A stretch of DNA of 14,190 bases. Origin: CAZCBJ01 sp964496705 (lineage in GTDB: Bacteria > Chloroflexota > Anaerolineae > Anaerolineales > Anaerolineaceae). Numbering within the stretch: position 1 is the stretch's first letter; each line of letters begins with the position of its first letter. Shown here piece by piece: positions 1 through 7,227 of the stretch. Under the pieces are notes generated by a model. The model saw nothing but the letters and a program-made list of their open reading frames with translations. It ran no database searches and was not told where the DNA came from. The stretch spans positions 1-14,190 of the forward strand of contig CAZCBJ010000094.1 in assembly GCA_964496705.1 (NCBI GenBank), given 5' to 3'. The position numbers and the translations under genes were made by a program.

Positions 1-227
1 CAGGGAACGGCTGCACCGAGGGTCAAGCCGGAGACTGGGTGGAATAAAATTTCAGGCAGCTCCGGCACGCCCTTGACATCCACCAGCAGGCCGGCCTGCT
101 TGCGCCCTTCGCGCAACTGCACCAGCAAGTCCGTCCCACCGCAGAGGGGCTGAGGCTGCCTGCCGCTGCCGAGCAGCGCCAGCGCCTCCGCCAGCGTGTG
201 TGCGCAGACATATTCAAAATCCTGCAT
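1..227 (-). CDS. FAD-binding subunit of a molybdenum hydroxylase (xanthine/CO dehydrogenase family), 5' part only
   Basis: The first 75 codons of a gene that runs off the left edge. The protein begins MQDFEYVCAHTLAEALALLG, contains CGGTDLLVQLREGR (residues 34-47) and LLVDVKGVPEL (about 52-62), and reaches LTLGAAVP at the edge. This is the N-terminal half of the FAD-binding fold of the medium subunit (CoxM/XdhB/CutM type), where GGTDL contacts the flavin pyrophosphate. In the family this subunit passes electrons between the Mo-cofactor subunit and the 2Fe-2S subunit in the cytoplasm. The ATG at 227 has a near-perfect Shine-Dalgarno (GGAGGTG on the minus strand, 232-238). It starts 24 bp after the GH31 stop on the same strand, so co-transcription is possible although the functions are unrelated. 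The substrate (CO, xanthine, aldehyde) cannot be told from this fragment. Confidence 0.85.
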   Translation of the reverse strand, partial: MQDFEYVCAHTLAEALALLGSGRQPQPLCGGTDLLVQLREGRKQAGLLVDVKGVPELPEILFHPVSGLTLGAAVP

Positions 228-251
228 GCCGCACCTCCAGGAAAGTGTAGG

Positions 252-2307
252 TTAAAACCGAAACGCGAACGGGCTGCCCTTGCGCCAGTAGACCGGGATG
301 CGCTCCAGCGGGGCGGCGGCCTGCAGGCTCTGCCCGCCGGCGTACTGCGCCCCGTCCCAGGCGTCCACCCACCCGGCGCCGGCCGGCAGGTAGACCGCGC
401 GCGAGGTTGCGGCCTGCTCCACCACCGGCGCCACCAGCAGGTCGGGCCCCAGCATGAACTGGTCGGATAGATTGGCCGCGGCTGGATCGGCAGGGAAATC
501 GTAATACAGCGGGCGCATCGGCGGCGCGCCGCGCTGGTGAGCGGCCTGGTTGAGCGTGCGCAGGTAAGGGCGCAGCTTCTCGCGCAAGAACAGCAGCCCG
601 CGGATGATCTCGTAGGCTTTCTCGCCGAACGACCACACCTCGTTGCCCGCTCCGCTGGCCTGCGCGCCGTCCAGCCCGTTCATCGGCAGGCGCACCCCGT
701 GGATGCGGCACAGCGGGCAGAAGATGCCGTACTGGAACCAGCGCACCACCAATTCCTTGAAATAGTCCGTGCGGATGTCACCCTCCATGAATCCGCCGAT
801 GTCGGTCGTCCACCAGGGGATGCCGCTCATGGCGATGTTCAACCCGGCGGGGATCTGCGCCTTGAGCACCTCGAAGCGCGAGCGGATGTCGCCCGACCAG
901 ACCGCCGCGCCCCAGCGCTGGGAGCCCGCCCAAGCCGAGCGCGACAGCAGCACGATCTCGTCCTCTCCGGCGGCCTTCATCCCCTCGTAGAAGCCCTGCT
1001 GGTGCAGCATCGGGTAGATGCAGCTCACCTCCAGCCCGGTGCCGAGCTGGTAGCGCAGGTTGTCCACGTGGATCGGGTAGACCTCCGGCTCATCCGCGTC
1101 CAGCCAGAAGACGCGCACGCCGTAATCCAGGTAATTGCGCTTGACCTTCGCCCAGACGTAGGCGCGCGCCTCGGGGTTGGTGGCGTCGTAATAGGTGGCC
1201 AGCGAGACGCCCTCGGGCGTGGTGTCGCTGACCGGGATGTGCGCCTGGATGCCGCGCTCGGTCTGCGCCAGCAGCCCGCGCTCTACCATCTCGTTGAATG
1301 ACTGGCTGTTGCGGTTGACCGTCGGCCAGATGGAGACCATTAACTCAACGCCCATCTCTTTCAGATCTTTCATCATCGCCGCCGGATCGGGCCAATCGCG
1401 CGGGTACATCGCCCAATCGCCCATGCGCTCCCAGTGGAAGTAATCCGAGACCACAATCGCCAGCGGCAGCCCGCGTTCTTTGTACTCGCGCACCACCGCC
1501 AGCAGCTCCGCCTGGGTGCGGTAGCGCAGCTTGCTCTGCCAGAAGCCCAGCGCAAAGTCCGGCAGCATGGGCGCGTGCCCGGTGGCATCCGCGTACTTTT
1601 CGAGCAGCCCGCCCGGCGTGCCGCCCGCCGTCACCAGGTAATCCACCCCGCGCGTCGCCGCCATCACCCAGCGGGTTTGGTTGCGGCCCAGCTCCACCCG
1701 CCCAACCCCCGGGTTGTTCCACAGGAAGCTGCTACACGTTCGCGTATGCCCCCGATGTCGATTCGGTCGTGATCTTCGCGCCCGCCTGATGGAAGCTGTA
1801 ACCCAGGCTGGAGACGTAGAAGGGGATGCATACCTCGGTGTTGCGCTGCTCCAGGTCAATCACCGTGCCCTTGTTGTCCAGCAGGCCGTGCTGGTGCTGA
1901 CCAAGGCCGAAGATGCGCTCATCCGGCTGCGCGCGGAAGCACACCTCCAGTCTGGAGAGGTCGCTGCCGCACGAGCGGAACCAGCGCGCCGGGGGACGGT
2001 TGAAGATCGGCTCCGGCTCTTCGAGCAGCGCCGCTCCGCTGAGCGCATTGAAGAAGTGCAGCGTGCCGTCCGGCCAAAGCTCGGCGCGCAGCAGCCCGTT
2101 GACCAGCACGCCCTTCTCGCCGTCCATCTTCGCGGATGCGCCGGTGCCGGCCGGCGCATCCAACAGCGCACCGGGCATGTCGGGGTAGGCGCGCAGCGTG
2201 GTGGCGCGCACCCGCACCGCGTCCCGTCCCCAGGGCTCAACTTTCAACATTTCGCCGTTCAACCGCCATTGCAGGCGATGCCCGTCTATCGAAATTCGCG
2301 TGTTCAT
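252..2307 (-). pseudogene. GH31 glycosidase (alpha-xylosidase/alpha-glucosidase), disrupted by a 67-bp insertion
   Basis: Family GH31 retaining alpha-glycosidase, here split over two frames. The N-terminal part (2307 to a TAG at 1734-1732, 191 codons) carries the beta-sandwich domain with FGLGQHQHGLLDNKG and IPFYVSSLGYSF. The C-terminal part resumes in another frame at FLWNNPGVGRVELG (about 1727) and runs to the TAA at 252. Removing 67 bp (1724-1790) rejoins LGYSF to LWNNP exactly, giving about 662 residues, normal for the family. In that numbering the (beta/alpha)8 barrel holds FWLDADEPE with nucleophile Asp381, and AVWSGD with the likely acid/base Asp451. IPWWTTDIGG and RWFQYGIFCP are also typical. 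There is no signal peptide, so the enzyme would be cytosolic. It probably removes alpha-xylosyl or alpha-glucosyl groups from imported oligosaccharides; substrate is inferred. The ATG at 2307 has AGGAG at 2315-2319. As the sequence stands, no full-length enzyme can be made. Confidence 0.85.
1724..1798. repeat. 8-bp direct repeats (GGAAGCTG) bounding an insertion in the GH31 gene
   Basis: GGAAGCTG occurs at 1724-1731 and again at 1791-1798, 67 bp apart. Deleting one copy plus the 59 bp between them restores the GH31 frame across a highly conserved segment. The 59 bp have no match I can see elsewhere in the window and no obvious terminal inverted repeats. An 8-bp direct repeat is the pattern of a target-site duplication, but slippage, a tandem-type insertion or a local assembly chimera would look the same. 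Confidence 0.7.
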
Positions 2308-2456
2308 GGGATGACTCCTGTAATATGGAATACGCTATGATATTTCAATTTGTGTTTGGGTGATCAAAGAGAGAGATAATTGTAATCCACTTGTGCCCTC
2401 CTGGCGGCAGCGTTAACCAATGGAATACTACACGACTGATTTTTTTTGGCTGAGAA

Positions 2457-2485
2457 TGGACAATTCATCGGCTTTATGTAATAAT
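2457..2485 (+). promoter_or_regulatory. Candidate sigma70-type promoter of the abiEi-abiEii operon
   Basis: TGGACA (2457-2462, 5 of 6 to TTGACA), a 17-bp spacer, then AATAAT (2480-2485, 5 of 6 to TATAAT). Transcription would begin near 2492, leaving a leader of about 33 nt before the ATG at 2525. This arrangement supports 2525 rather than the in-frame ATG at 2420, which lies upstream of the promoter. Confidence 0.5.
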
Positions 2486-2486
2486 A

Positions 2487-2523
2487 TGTGCACAACCTTC
2501 GTTTTTAGCAAAGTTTTTGCACA
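2487..2523 (+). promoter_or_regulatory. Candidate AbiEi operator: two TGCACA-containing sites at the transcription start
   Basis: A perfect 8-bp palindrome TGTGCACA lies at 2487-2494, over the predicted start of transcription. A second copy of its core, TGCACA, is at 2518-2523 just before the start codon. The cores are 29 bp apart, close to three helical turns. AbiEi antitoxins are known to repress their own promoter by binding repeats there. That these particular repeats are the sites is inference. Confidence 0.35.
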
Positions 2524-2524
2524 C

Positions 2525-3115
2525 ATGAACACGAAACCAGATTATGATCAACTTTACGAAATTGCCGAAAGCCAGGCAGGTTATTTCACTGCCGGGCAAG
2601 CCCGGCAAGTCGGTTTTTCGTGGGAACGGCTTTCCGCTAATTCCAGAACAGGCAAATTTCTACGCATCGCCCAAGGTGTCTACCGTCTGACGCATTTCCC
2701 GGCATCGAAGTTCGAAGATCTGTTTATCGCCTGGCTCAGGGTTGGACCGCGAACTGTCATTTCGCACCAAAGCGCGTTGGCGGTATATGATCTGTCGGAC
2801 ACGCTGCCTGGCAAATTGCATGTAATCATCCCGCGAACAACCTCCCGGCGACATGCTGGTATCCGCCTCCATACGAATAAATTGCAACTGGATGAAATCA
2901 CCTCTTATGAAGGCATGCCAATTACCACCGTTGCACGCACCATTGCGGACGTCACGACATCTGGAATGGCAGAGGAACTGATAAGACAGGCTGTCCGCGA
3001 GGGAATCTCGCGGGGGTTGCTATCCCCGAATGAAATGCAATTGCAGATTGAGAGAAGAAAGGGTAGAACGAAAGTCATACTCCAAAGAATCTTGATTGGT
3101 GAGCGATTCACATGA
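2525..3115 (+). CDS. abiEi: Type IV toxin-antitoxin system antitoxin, AbiEi family
   Basis: Antitoxin and transcriptional autorepressor of an AbiE module, 196 residues from the ATG at 2525. Residues about 3-60 form the winged helix-turn-helix (DYDQLYEIAESQAGYFTAGQ, then RIAQGVYRL). The C-terminal domain contains GPRTVISHQSALAVYDLSD and MPITTVARTIADV, both hallmark AbiEi segments. In the family this protein counteracts the nucleotidyltransferase toxin without direct binding and represses the operon. The reading frame extends upstream to 2420, but those residues do not look like the family, and the domain normally starts with the DYDQLY segment. There is no clear Shine-Dalgarno at 2525, a weak point of this start. 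The stop overlaps the toxin start (ATGA, 3112-3115). Base composition is clearly more AT-rich than the GH31 and CehA genes on either side, consistent with horizontal acquisition. Confidence 0.88.
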   Translation: MNTKPDYDQLYEIAESQAGYFTAGQARQVGFSWERLSANSRTGKFLRIAQGVYRLTHFPASKFEDLFIAWLRVGPRTVISHQSALAVYDLSDTLPGKLHVIIPRTTSRRHAGIRLHTNKLQLDEITSYEGMPITTVARTIADVTTSGMAEELIRQAVREGISRGLLSPNEMQLQIERRKGRTKVILQRILIGERFT

Positions 3116-4020
3116 GGTACCTTACTGGCAGCGCATTTCGCCGTGCATTGGAGGATCGTCTACTCGCCATCAGCACCCAAGAATCTATTCCGCTATTGCG
3201 ACTTCGTAAAATGGTTGCTTTTGACCGATTTTTGGCTCGAATGGTCCTTTCTCTCCCTAATCAATGGGTAGTCAAAGGAGGTCTTGCACTTCAACTTCGC
3301 CTGGGTGATCATGCCAGAACGACCAAGGACATTGACCTGACCATAATTGCACAAAACCTGTTGGTTTATCCAGCCCTGACAGAGGCAGCGGCTCTAGCGC
3401 TGGGTGATTGGTTTTCTTACCGCGTGGCGCAACCATCACAACACACAAATAACGAGTTTGACAGCACCCGCTACTCGGTGCAGACGTTTTTAGATAGCCG
3501 CACTTTCGAGCGTTTTCATCTCGATGTAGGAATTGGCGATCCAATCATCGAGCCCATAGAACATATTACATTTACTCCTTATCTCGAATTTGCGGATTTG
3601 ATGCCCACTCGCGTTCCCTCTTTACCTCTGTCCCAACAGGTTGCTGAAAAACTTCACGCCTATACCCGACCACGAAAAAGTGGCGATTCATCACGCGCCA
3701 AAGATTTAATAGATATTCTCTTAATTGCGCAGATTGCCAATATTCATGCTGAGGTCTTAACCCAGGCAGTTCAGGCTACATTTGAGCATTCGCGAACTCA
3801 TCCACTGCCTACACATGTCACACCACCACCCGAAAATTGGGTACGCGTATTTGCGAACCTTGTCACTGAGGTTGGGCTGAACAACTGTACACTTGAGCAG
3901 GCCTATACCGCCATTCAACAGTTTCTAGACCCACTCTTACGCGGTCAAGTAGATGGAAAATTATGGCAACCTCAACTCTGGGCCTGGAAAAGTGTAAACA
4001 ACACACCCAACAACGACTGA
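3112..4020 (+). CDS. abiEii: Type IV toxin-antitoxin system toxin, AbiEii/AbiGii nucleotidyltransferase
   Basis: Nucleotidyltransferase-fold toxin of 302 residues, the usual length for the family. The catalytic motifs are in order and intact: VVKGGLALQLRLGDHARTTK (from residue 53) leading to the metal-binding DID (73-75); a third acidic residue in FHLDVG (Asp138); QQVAEKLHAYTRPRK (176-189); and RAKDLIDILL (195-204). Related enzymes transfer nucleotides (for example CMP or GTP) to cellular RNA targets such as tRNA, causing reversible growth arrest and abortive phage infection. The precise target here is unknown. The ATG overlaps the antitoxin stop by 4 nt (ATGA), with a weak GGTGAG at 3098-3103, so translation is probably coupled. 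No key residue is missing, so the module looks functional. It converges on the ygiT-like gene, with 66 bp between stops and no clear terminator hairpin. Confidence 0.9.
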   Translation: MRYLTGSAFRRALEDRLLAISTQESIPLLRLRKMVAFDRFLARMVLSLPNQWVVKGGLALQLRLGDHARTTKDIDLTIIAQNLLVYPALTEAAALALGDWFSYRVAQPSQHTNNEFDSTRYSVQTFLDSRTFERFHLDVGIGDPIIEPIEHITFTPYLEFADLMPTRVPSLPLSQQVAEKLHAYTRPRKSGDSSRAKDLIDILLIAQIANIHAEVLTQAVQATFEHSRTHPLPTHVTPPPENWVRVFANLVTEVGLNNCTLEQAYTAIQQFLDPLLRGQVDGKLWQPQLWAWKSVNNTPNND

Positions 4021-4086
4021 TTTTCTACTATTCTCTGCCGGCCAGAAGCAGGTAATTATAGATTGCTTGAAAATCCAGAAATAGCA

Positions 4087-4314
4087 TTATGCAGCTACGT
4101 ATTGGCGTACATCAACCAAAGCGCCTGAAGCAGCCATAAGCTCTGCATTTTCTAAAAGCTGGGCCGCAACGGACTCAATCACATAGGCTTCACCGCAATT
4201 CGGGCAGACTTGGGCTGGCACATTCTTGACCACCAGCGTCAACTCGCCTCGTTCCAAAGTCAGCGTTGTAGAACCAAGCTGGGTGTCTGCTTTTTTACAA
4301 ATCACGCATTTCAC
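4087..4314 (-). CDS. YgiT-type zinc-finger antitoxin (MqsA N-terminal-like)
   Basis: A 75-residue protein with two CxxC pairs, CVIC (residues 3-6) and CPNC (about 37-40), followed by GEAYVIE and an amphipathic C-terminal helix. This is the zinc-binding YgiT/MqsA N-terminal domain, without the DNA-binding HTH of full MqsA. In many bacteria it is encoded directly after a DUF4258 toxin and is taken to neutralise it. The start is GTG at 4314, preceded by a strong GGAGG (CGGAGGAAACC). It overlaps the TGA of the DUF4258 remnant by 4 nt (GTGA), the classic coupled arrangement. Because the partner is broken, this is now probably an orphan antitoxin, though its own reading frame and ribosome-binding site are intact. 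Confidence 0.85.
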   Translation of the reverse strand: MKCVICKKADTQLGSTTLTLERGELTLVVKNVPAQVCPNCGEAYVIESVAAQLLENAELMAASGALVDVRQYVAA

Positions 4315-4464
4315 GGTTTCCTCCGTTCAAAATCTGAACTCCATTGATCCGGAGTTGGCTCATAAACAGTAATAATGATCGTTTCACCTGAATTTGACCA
4401 CCAAAACGCTGATTTTCCGTTCAAACATCCTCTTGATGGCATGTGCGCGAAATATCAGCTTCAT
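4311..4464 (-). pseudogene. DUF4258 toxin remnant, middle deleted
   Basis: Reading from an ATG at 4464, the first 20 residues MKLIFRAHAIKRMFERKISV are a textbook DUF4258 start (H-A-x-x-R-M-x-x-R). The frame then runs into six unrelated residues and a TGA at 4386-4384. The other end of the family appears in a different frame from about 4403: SGETIIITVYEPTPDQW, then SSDFERRKP and the TGA at 4313-4311. DUF4258 proteins are normally about 85-95 residues; here roughly 35-45 central codons are missing and the frame is lost at the junction near 4398-4410. DUF4258 proteins are small RelE/BrnT-like toxins that pair with YgiT-type antitoxins. The start has no convincing Shine-Dalgarno. No functional toxin can come from this copy. 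Confidence 0.75.
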
Positions 4465-4509
4465 AACTGCATCATACCAAATATCATCCAGCTCCTTCTG
4501 CAGTCACTC

Positions 4510-4537
4510 TTGTATTTTCACCAATCTGTCGGATAAT
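4510..4537 (+). promoter_or_regulatory. Candidate promoter of the CehA/McbA-like gene
   Basis: TTGTAT (4510-4515), a 16-bp spacer and GATAAT (4532-4537, 5 of 6 to TATAAT) lie upstream of the ATG at 4577, which would leave a leader of about 33 nt. The leader contains the AGGAGT ribosome-binding site. Located by eye only. Confidence 0.4.
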
Positions 4538-4576
4538 GTAGGTGTATCTCCCCACCCCTCTCCCAGGAGTTCCCCC

Positions 4577-7141
4577 ATGCCAGTCTTCCATGACGGACCC
4601 CGTTCATCCCTGTTCACACCCCTCAACCTCGGCTCCGGCAACGCCAGCCTGCCCGAATTGACCGGCATTGCTCTCTCTGACGGCATGCGCGCCGCCGCGC
4701 CCCACGCTCTGAACGGCTTCTGCACCGCCTGGGGCATCCCCTTCGAAATTTGCGGGGTGATCGCCCTGCAGGAGGGTCAGCCGCCCGTGCAGGTGAATTT
4801 CGAGCCGATCCTCGCCCGCTGGCTGGTCTTCCTGCACACCTCCGATGTCCGCCCGCTGGCGCGCAACGCCTCCGGCTTCAGCCTGCCCGCCCGCGGTGCG
4901 GGTCAGTTGGGCGAGCACGCTGCGGATTACACGCTGTGCTACGCCGACGGCAGCCAGGAGACCGCCGCCATCCTGCGCCGCCACCAGCTGGGCGCCTTCA
5001 CCCGCTCCTGGGGCGAGAATTGCTTCGCCGCAGTCGCCCAGCACAAGCCGCATGCCATGCGCGGCGCGCAGGAGCAGCTGCGCCCGGAATGGGGCTGGAC
5101 GCAGACCCGCGTCAGCAGCGCGGATGACGGCGAGTGGACCGATTGGCTGTGGGCCTGGGAAAATCCGCACCCCGAAAAAGCGCTCAGCGGTCTGCGCCTG
5201 GAACCGGTCAGCGGGCTGGTGATCCTCTCGGCGGTCAGCGCGGGGGAGGTGCAGGAGCAGCCGCTGCGCTGGCAGCCGCGCCGCAAAGCCTGCCTGCGCC
5301 TGCCCGAGGGCCAGGCTTTCGAGCCTGACCTGGACGGCGACGGCCTGCTCAAGCAAATCCAGCTCGACCTCGGCCAGGTCATCTCGGCCACCCCGCGCCT
5401 GATCTACCCCAACCAGCGCTGGATGGAGACGCGCAACAACCTGATCCCGGAGCTGTCCGCGGATGAAATCCTGATCGAATACTCCGCCCACCCCCGGGCA
5501 GCCTTCCACCTGGCGGACGGCACGCAGATGCCGGTCGAACGGGTGGAGCAGGGCGCGCCCGACCTGCCCCTGCAGCCCGTGCCGCCCGCCGGGCAAAGCG
5601 TGCGCCTGCGCGTGGTGGAGCGCGCCGGCGGCAACCCCACCGCAGTGCGCCTGCATGTCCACGGCGCGTGGGGTGAATATCTTGCGCCGGTGGACCGTCA
5701 CCGCATCCTCAACCCCGCCTGGTTCGAGGATTACAGCGTGGATTTCCTGCACGTGGACGGCTGGGCCAACCGCGCCCGCGGGCACGCCTGCACCTACATC
5801 CCCGGCGAAACAACGCTCAAGCTGCCCCTCGGCCCGGTCTTCATCGAAGTCTTCAAGGGCTTTGAGATCAAGCCAGTGCGCCGCGTCTTTGAGATCACCG
5901 CGCAAACCGAGGAGATCGTCATCGAGCTGGAGAAGGTGCTGCCCTGGCGCGAGCGCGGCTGGGTCAGCGCCGACACGCACGTGCATTTCCTCTCGCCCAA
6001 CTCGGCGCTGCTCGAAGGCGCGGGGGAGGGGGTCAACGTGGTCAACCTGCTCGCCAGCCAGTGGGGCGAACTGATGACCAACGTGGGCGATTTCGATGGG
6101 CGCACCACCCACGGCTCGCGCGAGGCCGGCGGCGACGGCGAATACCTGGTGCGTGTGGGCACCGAGAACCGCCAGCACGTGCTGGGGCATATCTCGCTGC
6201 TCGGCTACGAAGGTAGAATCATCGCCCCAATGACCACCGGCGGGCCGGATGAGTCTGCGCTGGGCGACCCGGTGGAAGTGCTGCTCACCGAATGGGCGCA
6301 GCAGTGCAAGCGCCAGAACTGGTTGGTGGTGCTGCCGCACTTTCCCAACCCGCGCGCCGAGCACGCCGCCAGCATCGTCAGCGGGGTGATCGACGCGCTG
6401 GAGATGACCTCCTGGCAGGATCATTACTCCGGCATCGATCCCTATTCGCTGGCGGATTGGTACCGCTACCTGAACTGCGGTTACCTGGTGGCGGCGGTGG
6501 CCGGCACCGACAAGATGGCTGCGGTCACCGCGGTGGGCACCGTGCGCACCTACGCGCATATCGCCCCGGACGCGCCCTTCACCTACGAAAGCTGGAAGGA
6601 GGCTGTGCGCCGCGCCGAGACCTTTGTCAGCTACGGTCCGCTGCTGGATTTCCACGTCAACGGGCAGCCAATGGGCAGCCGCCTCAAGTTGGGCGCGCGC
6701 GGCGGCACGCTGGACGTCACCTGGCAGGTGGCCAGCGCCGCGCTGCCAATCTCGCGCGTCGAGCTGGTGGTCAACGGCGAGATCCGCGAGAGCGTCAGCG
6801 CCGGGCCGTGGGAAGCCGCCGGGCACTGGCGCGTCCCGATTAAGCAGAGCGCCTGGGCTGCGCTGCTGGTGCGCGGGCATCACCCCGACAAGCCCGAGGT
6901 CATCGCTGCCCATTCCTCGCCGGTGATGGCGCTGGTGGGCGGCGCGCCGCTGCTGGCTGCCGCCGACGCGGTGACCATCCTCGAGCAGATCGAGGGCGCG
7001 CTGGTCTATCTCGACACGGTCGGCACGCGCGCCGAAGACCGCCTCTATCGGCGCATGCGCCTGGTGCTGCAGTCCGCCCACCGCAGCCTGCACAACCGCC
7101 TGCACCAGCAGGGGCATTACCACGAGCACCTGAAGGAATAA
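4577..7141 (+). CDS. CehA/McbA family metallohydrolase (PHP-like domain)
   Basis: A large cytosolic protein of 854 residues with no signal peptide. The first 460 or so residues are beta-rich and unassigned, rich in Trp and Pro, with ADYTLCYADGS about one sixth of the way in. A carboxypeptidase-regulatory-like stretch follows (GETTLKLPLGPVFIEVFKGF). A PHP-like metallohydrolase domain comes next: GWVSADTHVHFLSPN with His468 and His470, GHISLLGYEG, VVLPHFPNP with His588, and VAGTDK with Asp645. These are likely metal ligands. Named relatives CehA and McbA hydrolyse the carbamate ester carbaryl; most members have unknown substrates, so no reaction is claimed here. The ATG at 4577 has AGGAGT 6 nt upstream (4565-4570). 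The same frame is open back to 4394, but those residues are low-quality and overlap the candidate promoter. It is followed by a possible small ORF and the toroid protein gene, probably one operon. Confidence 0.8.
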   Translation: MPVFHDGPRSSLFTPLNLGSGNASLPELTGIALSDGMRAAAPHALNGFCTAWGIPFEICGVIALQEGQPPVQVNFEPILARWLVFLHTSDVRPLARNASGFSLPARGAGQLGEHAADYTLCYADGSQETAAILRRHQLGAFTRSWGENCFAAVAQHKPHAMRGAQEQLRPEWGWTQTRVSSADDGEWTDWLWAWENPHPEKALSGLRLEPVSGLVILSAVSAGEVQEQPLRWQPRRKACLRLPEGQAFEPDLDGDGLLKQIQLDLGQVISATPRLIYPNQRWMETRNNLIPELSADEILIEYSAHPRAAFHLADGTQMPVERVEQGAPDLPLQPVPPAGQSVRLRVVERAGGNPTAVRLHVHGAWGEYLAPVDRHRILNPAWFEDYSVDFLHVDGWANRARGHACTYIPGETTLKLPLGPVFIEVFKGFEIKPVRRVFEITAQTEEIVIELEKVLPWRERGWVSADTHVHFLSPNSALLEGAGEGVNVVNLLASQWGELMTNVGDFDGRTTHGSREAGGDGEYLVRVGTENRQHVLGHISLLGYEGRIIAPMTTGGPDESALGDPVEVLLTEWAQQCKRQNWLVVLPHFPNPRAEHAASIVSGVIDALEMTSWQDHYSGIDPYSLADWYRYLNCGYLVAAVAGTDKMAAVTAVGTVRTYAHIAPDAPFTYESWKEAVRRAETFVSYGPLLDFHVNGQPMGSRLKLGARGGTLDVTWQVASAALPISRVELVVNGEIRESVSAGPWEAAGHWRVPIKQSAWAALLVRGHHPDKPEVIAAHSSPVMALVGGAPLLAAADAVTILEQIEGALVYLDTVGTRAEDRLYRRMRLVLQSAHRSLHNRLHQQGHYHEHLKE

Positions 7142-7143
7142 GC

Positions 7144-7227
7144 ATGCGCAAAAGTGACCGCCTGGACGGTCGCCTGCTGTCCCGTTGGTCAACATCGGTC
7201 ACGATTTTTCTGGAACGAGGTGTGTGA
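7144..7227 (+). CDS. Possible 27-residue small protein between coupled genes
   Basis: An ATG 2 nt after the CehA-like stop opens a 27-codon frame (starts MRKSDRLDGRLLSRW, ends FLERGV) that stops at TGA 7225-7227. That stop overlaps the ATG of the next gene by one base (TGATG). AAGGAA at 7132-7137 could serve as its ribosome-binding site. The tight fit at both ends suggests translational coupling, but the peptide resembles nothing I know and may be chance reading through a linker. Confidence 0.3.
   Translation: MRKSDRLDGRLLSRWSTSVTIFLERGV
7154..7173 (+). other. Small intergenic hairpin
   Basis: GTGACCG (7154-7160) pairs with CGGTCGC (7167-7173), with one G-T wobble, around a 6-nt loop CCTGGA. 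No T-run follows, so it is not a standard terminator. It may stabilise or separate the mRNA segments of the flanking genes. Confidence 0.35.

Noticed and set aside
537..1301. Plus-strand open frame of 254 codons within GH31
   Set aside because: Antisense shadow; the GH31 catalytic motifs are on the minus strand.
2325..2428. ATGGAATAC direct repeat (2325-2333, 2420-2428) as an attachment site
   Set aside because: Only 9 bp, both copies on the same side of the island, and no integrase nearby.
2420..2524. Upstream in-frame ATG extending AbiEi by 35 residues
   Set aside because: It lies upstream of the best promoter, its translation does not resemble the family, and the domain starts at DYDQLY.
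4394..4576. 61-codon N-terminal extension of the CehA-like protein
   Set aside because: It overlaps the candidate promoter and the DUF4258 remnant; the ATG at 4577 has a well-placed AGGAGT.
4604..7195. Long minus-strand open frame (863 codons) opposite the CehA-like gene
   Set aside because: It is a shadow of the GC-rich plus-strand gene: low-complexity Ala/Arg/Gly/His/Gln-rich translation with no family motif, while the plus strand has a clear metallohydrolase domain.
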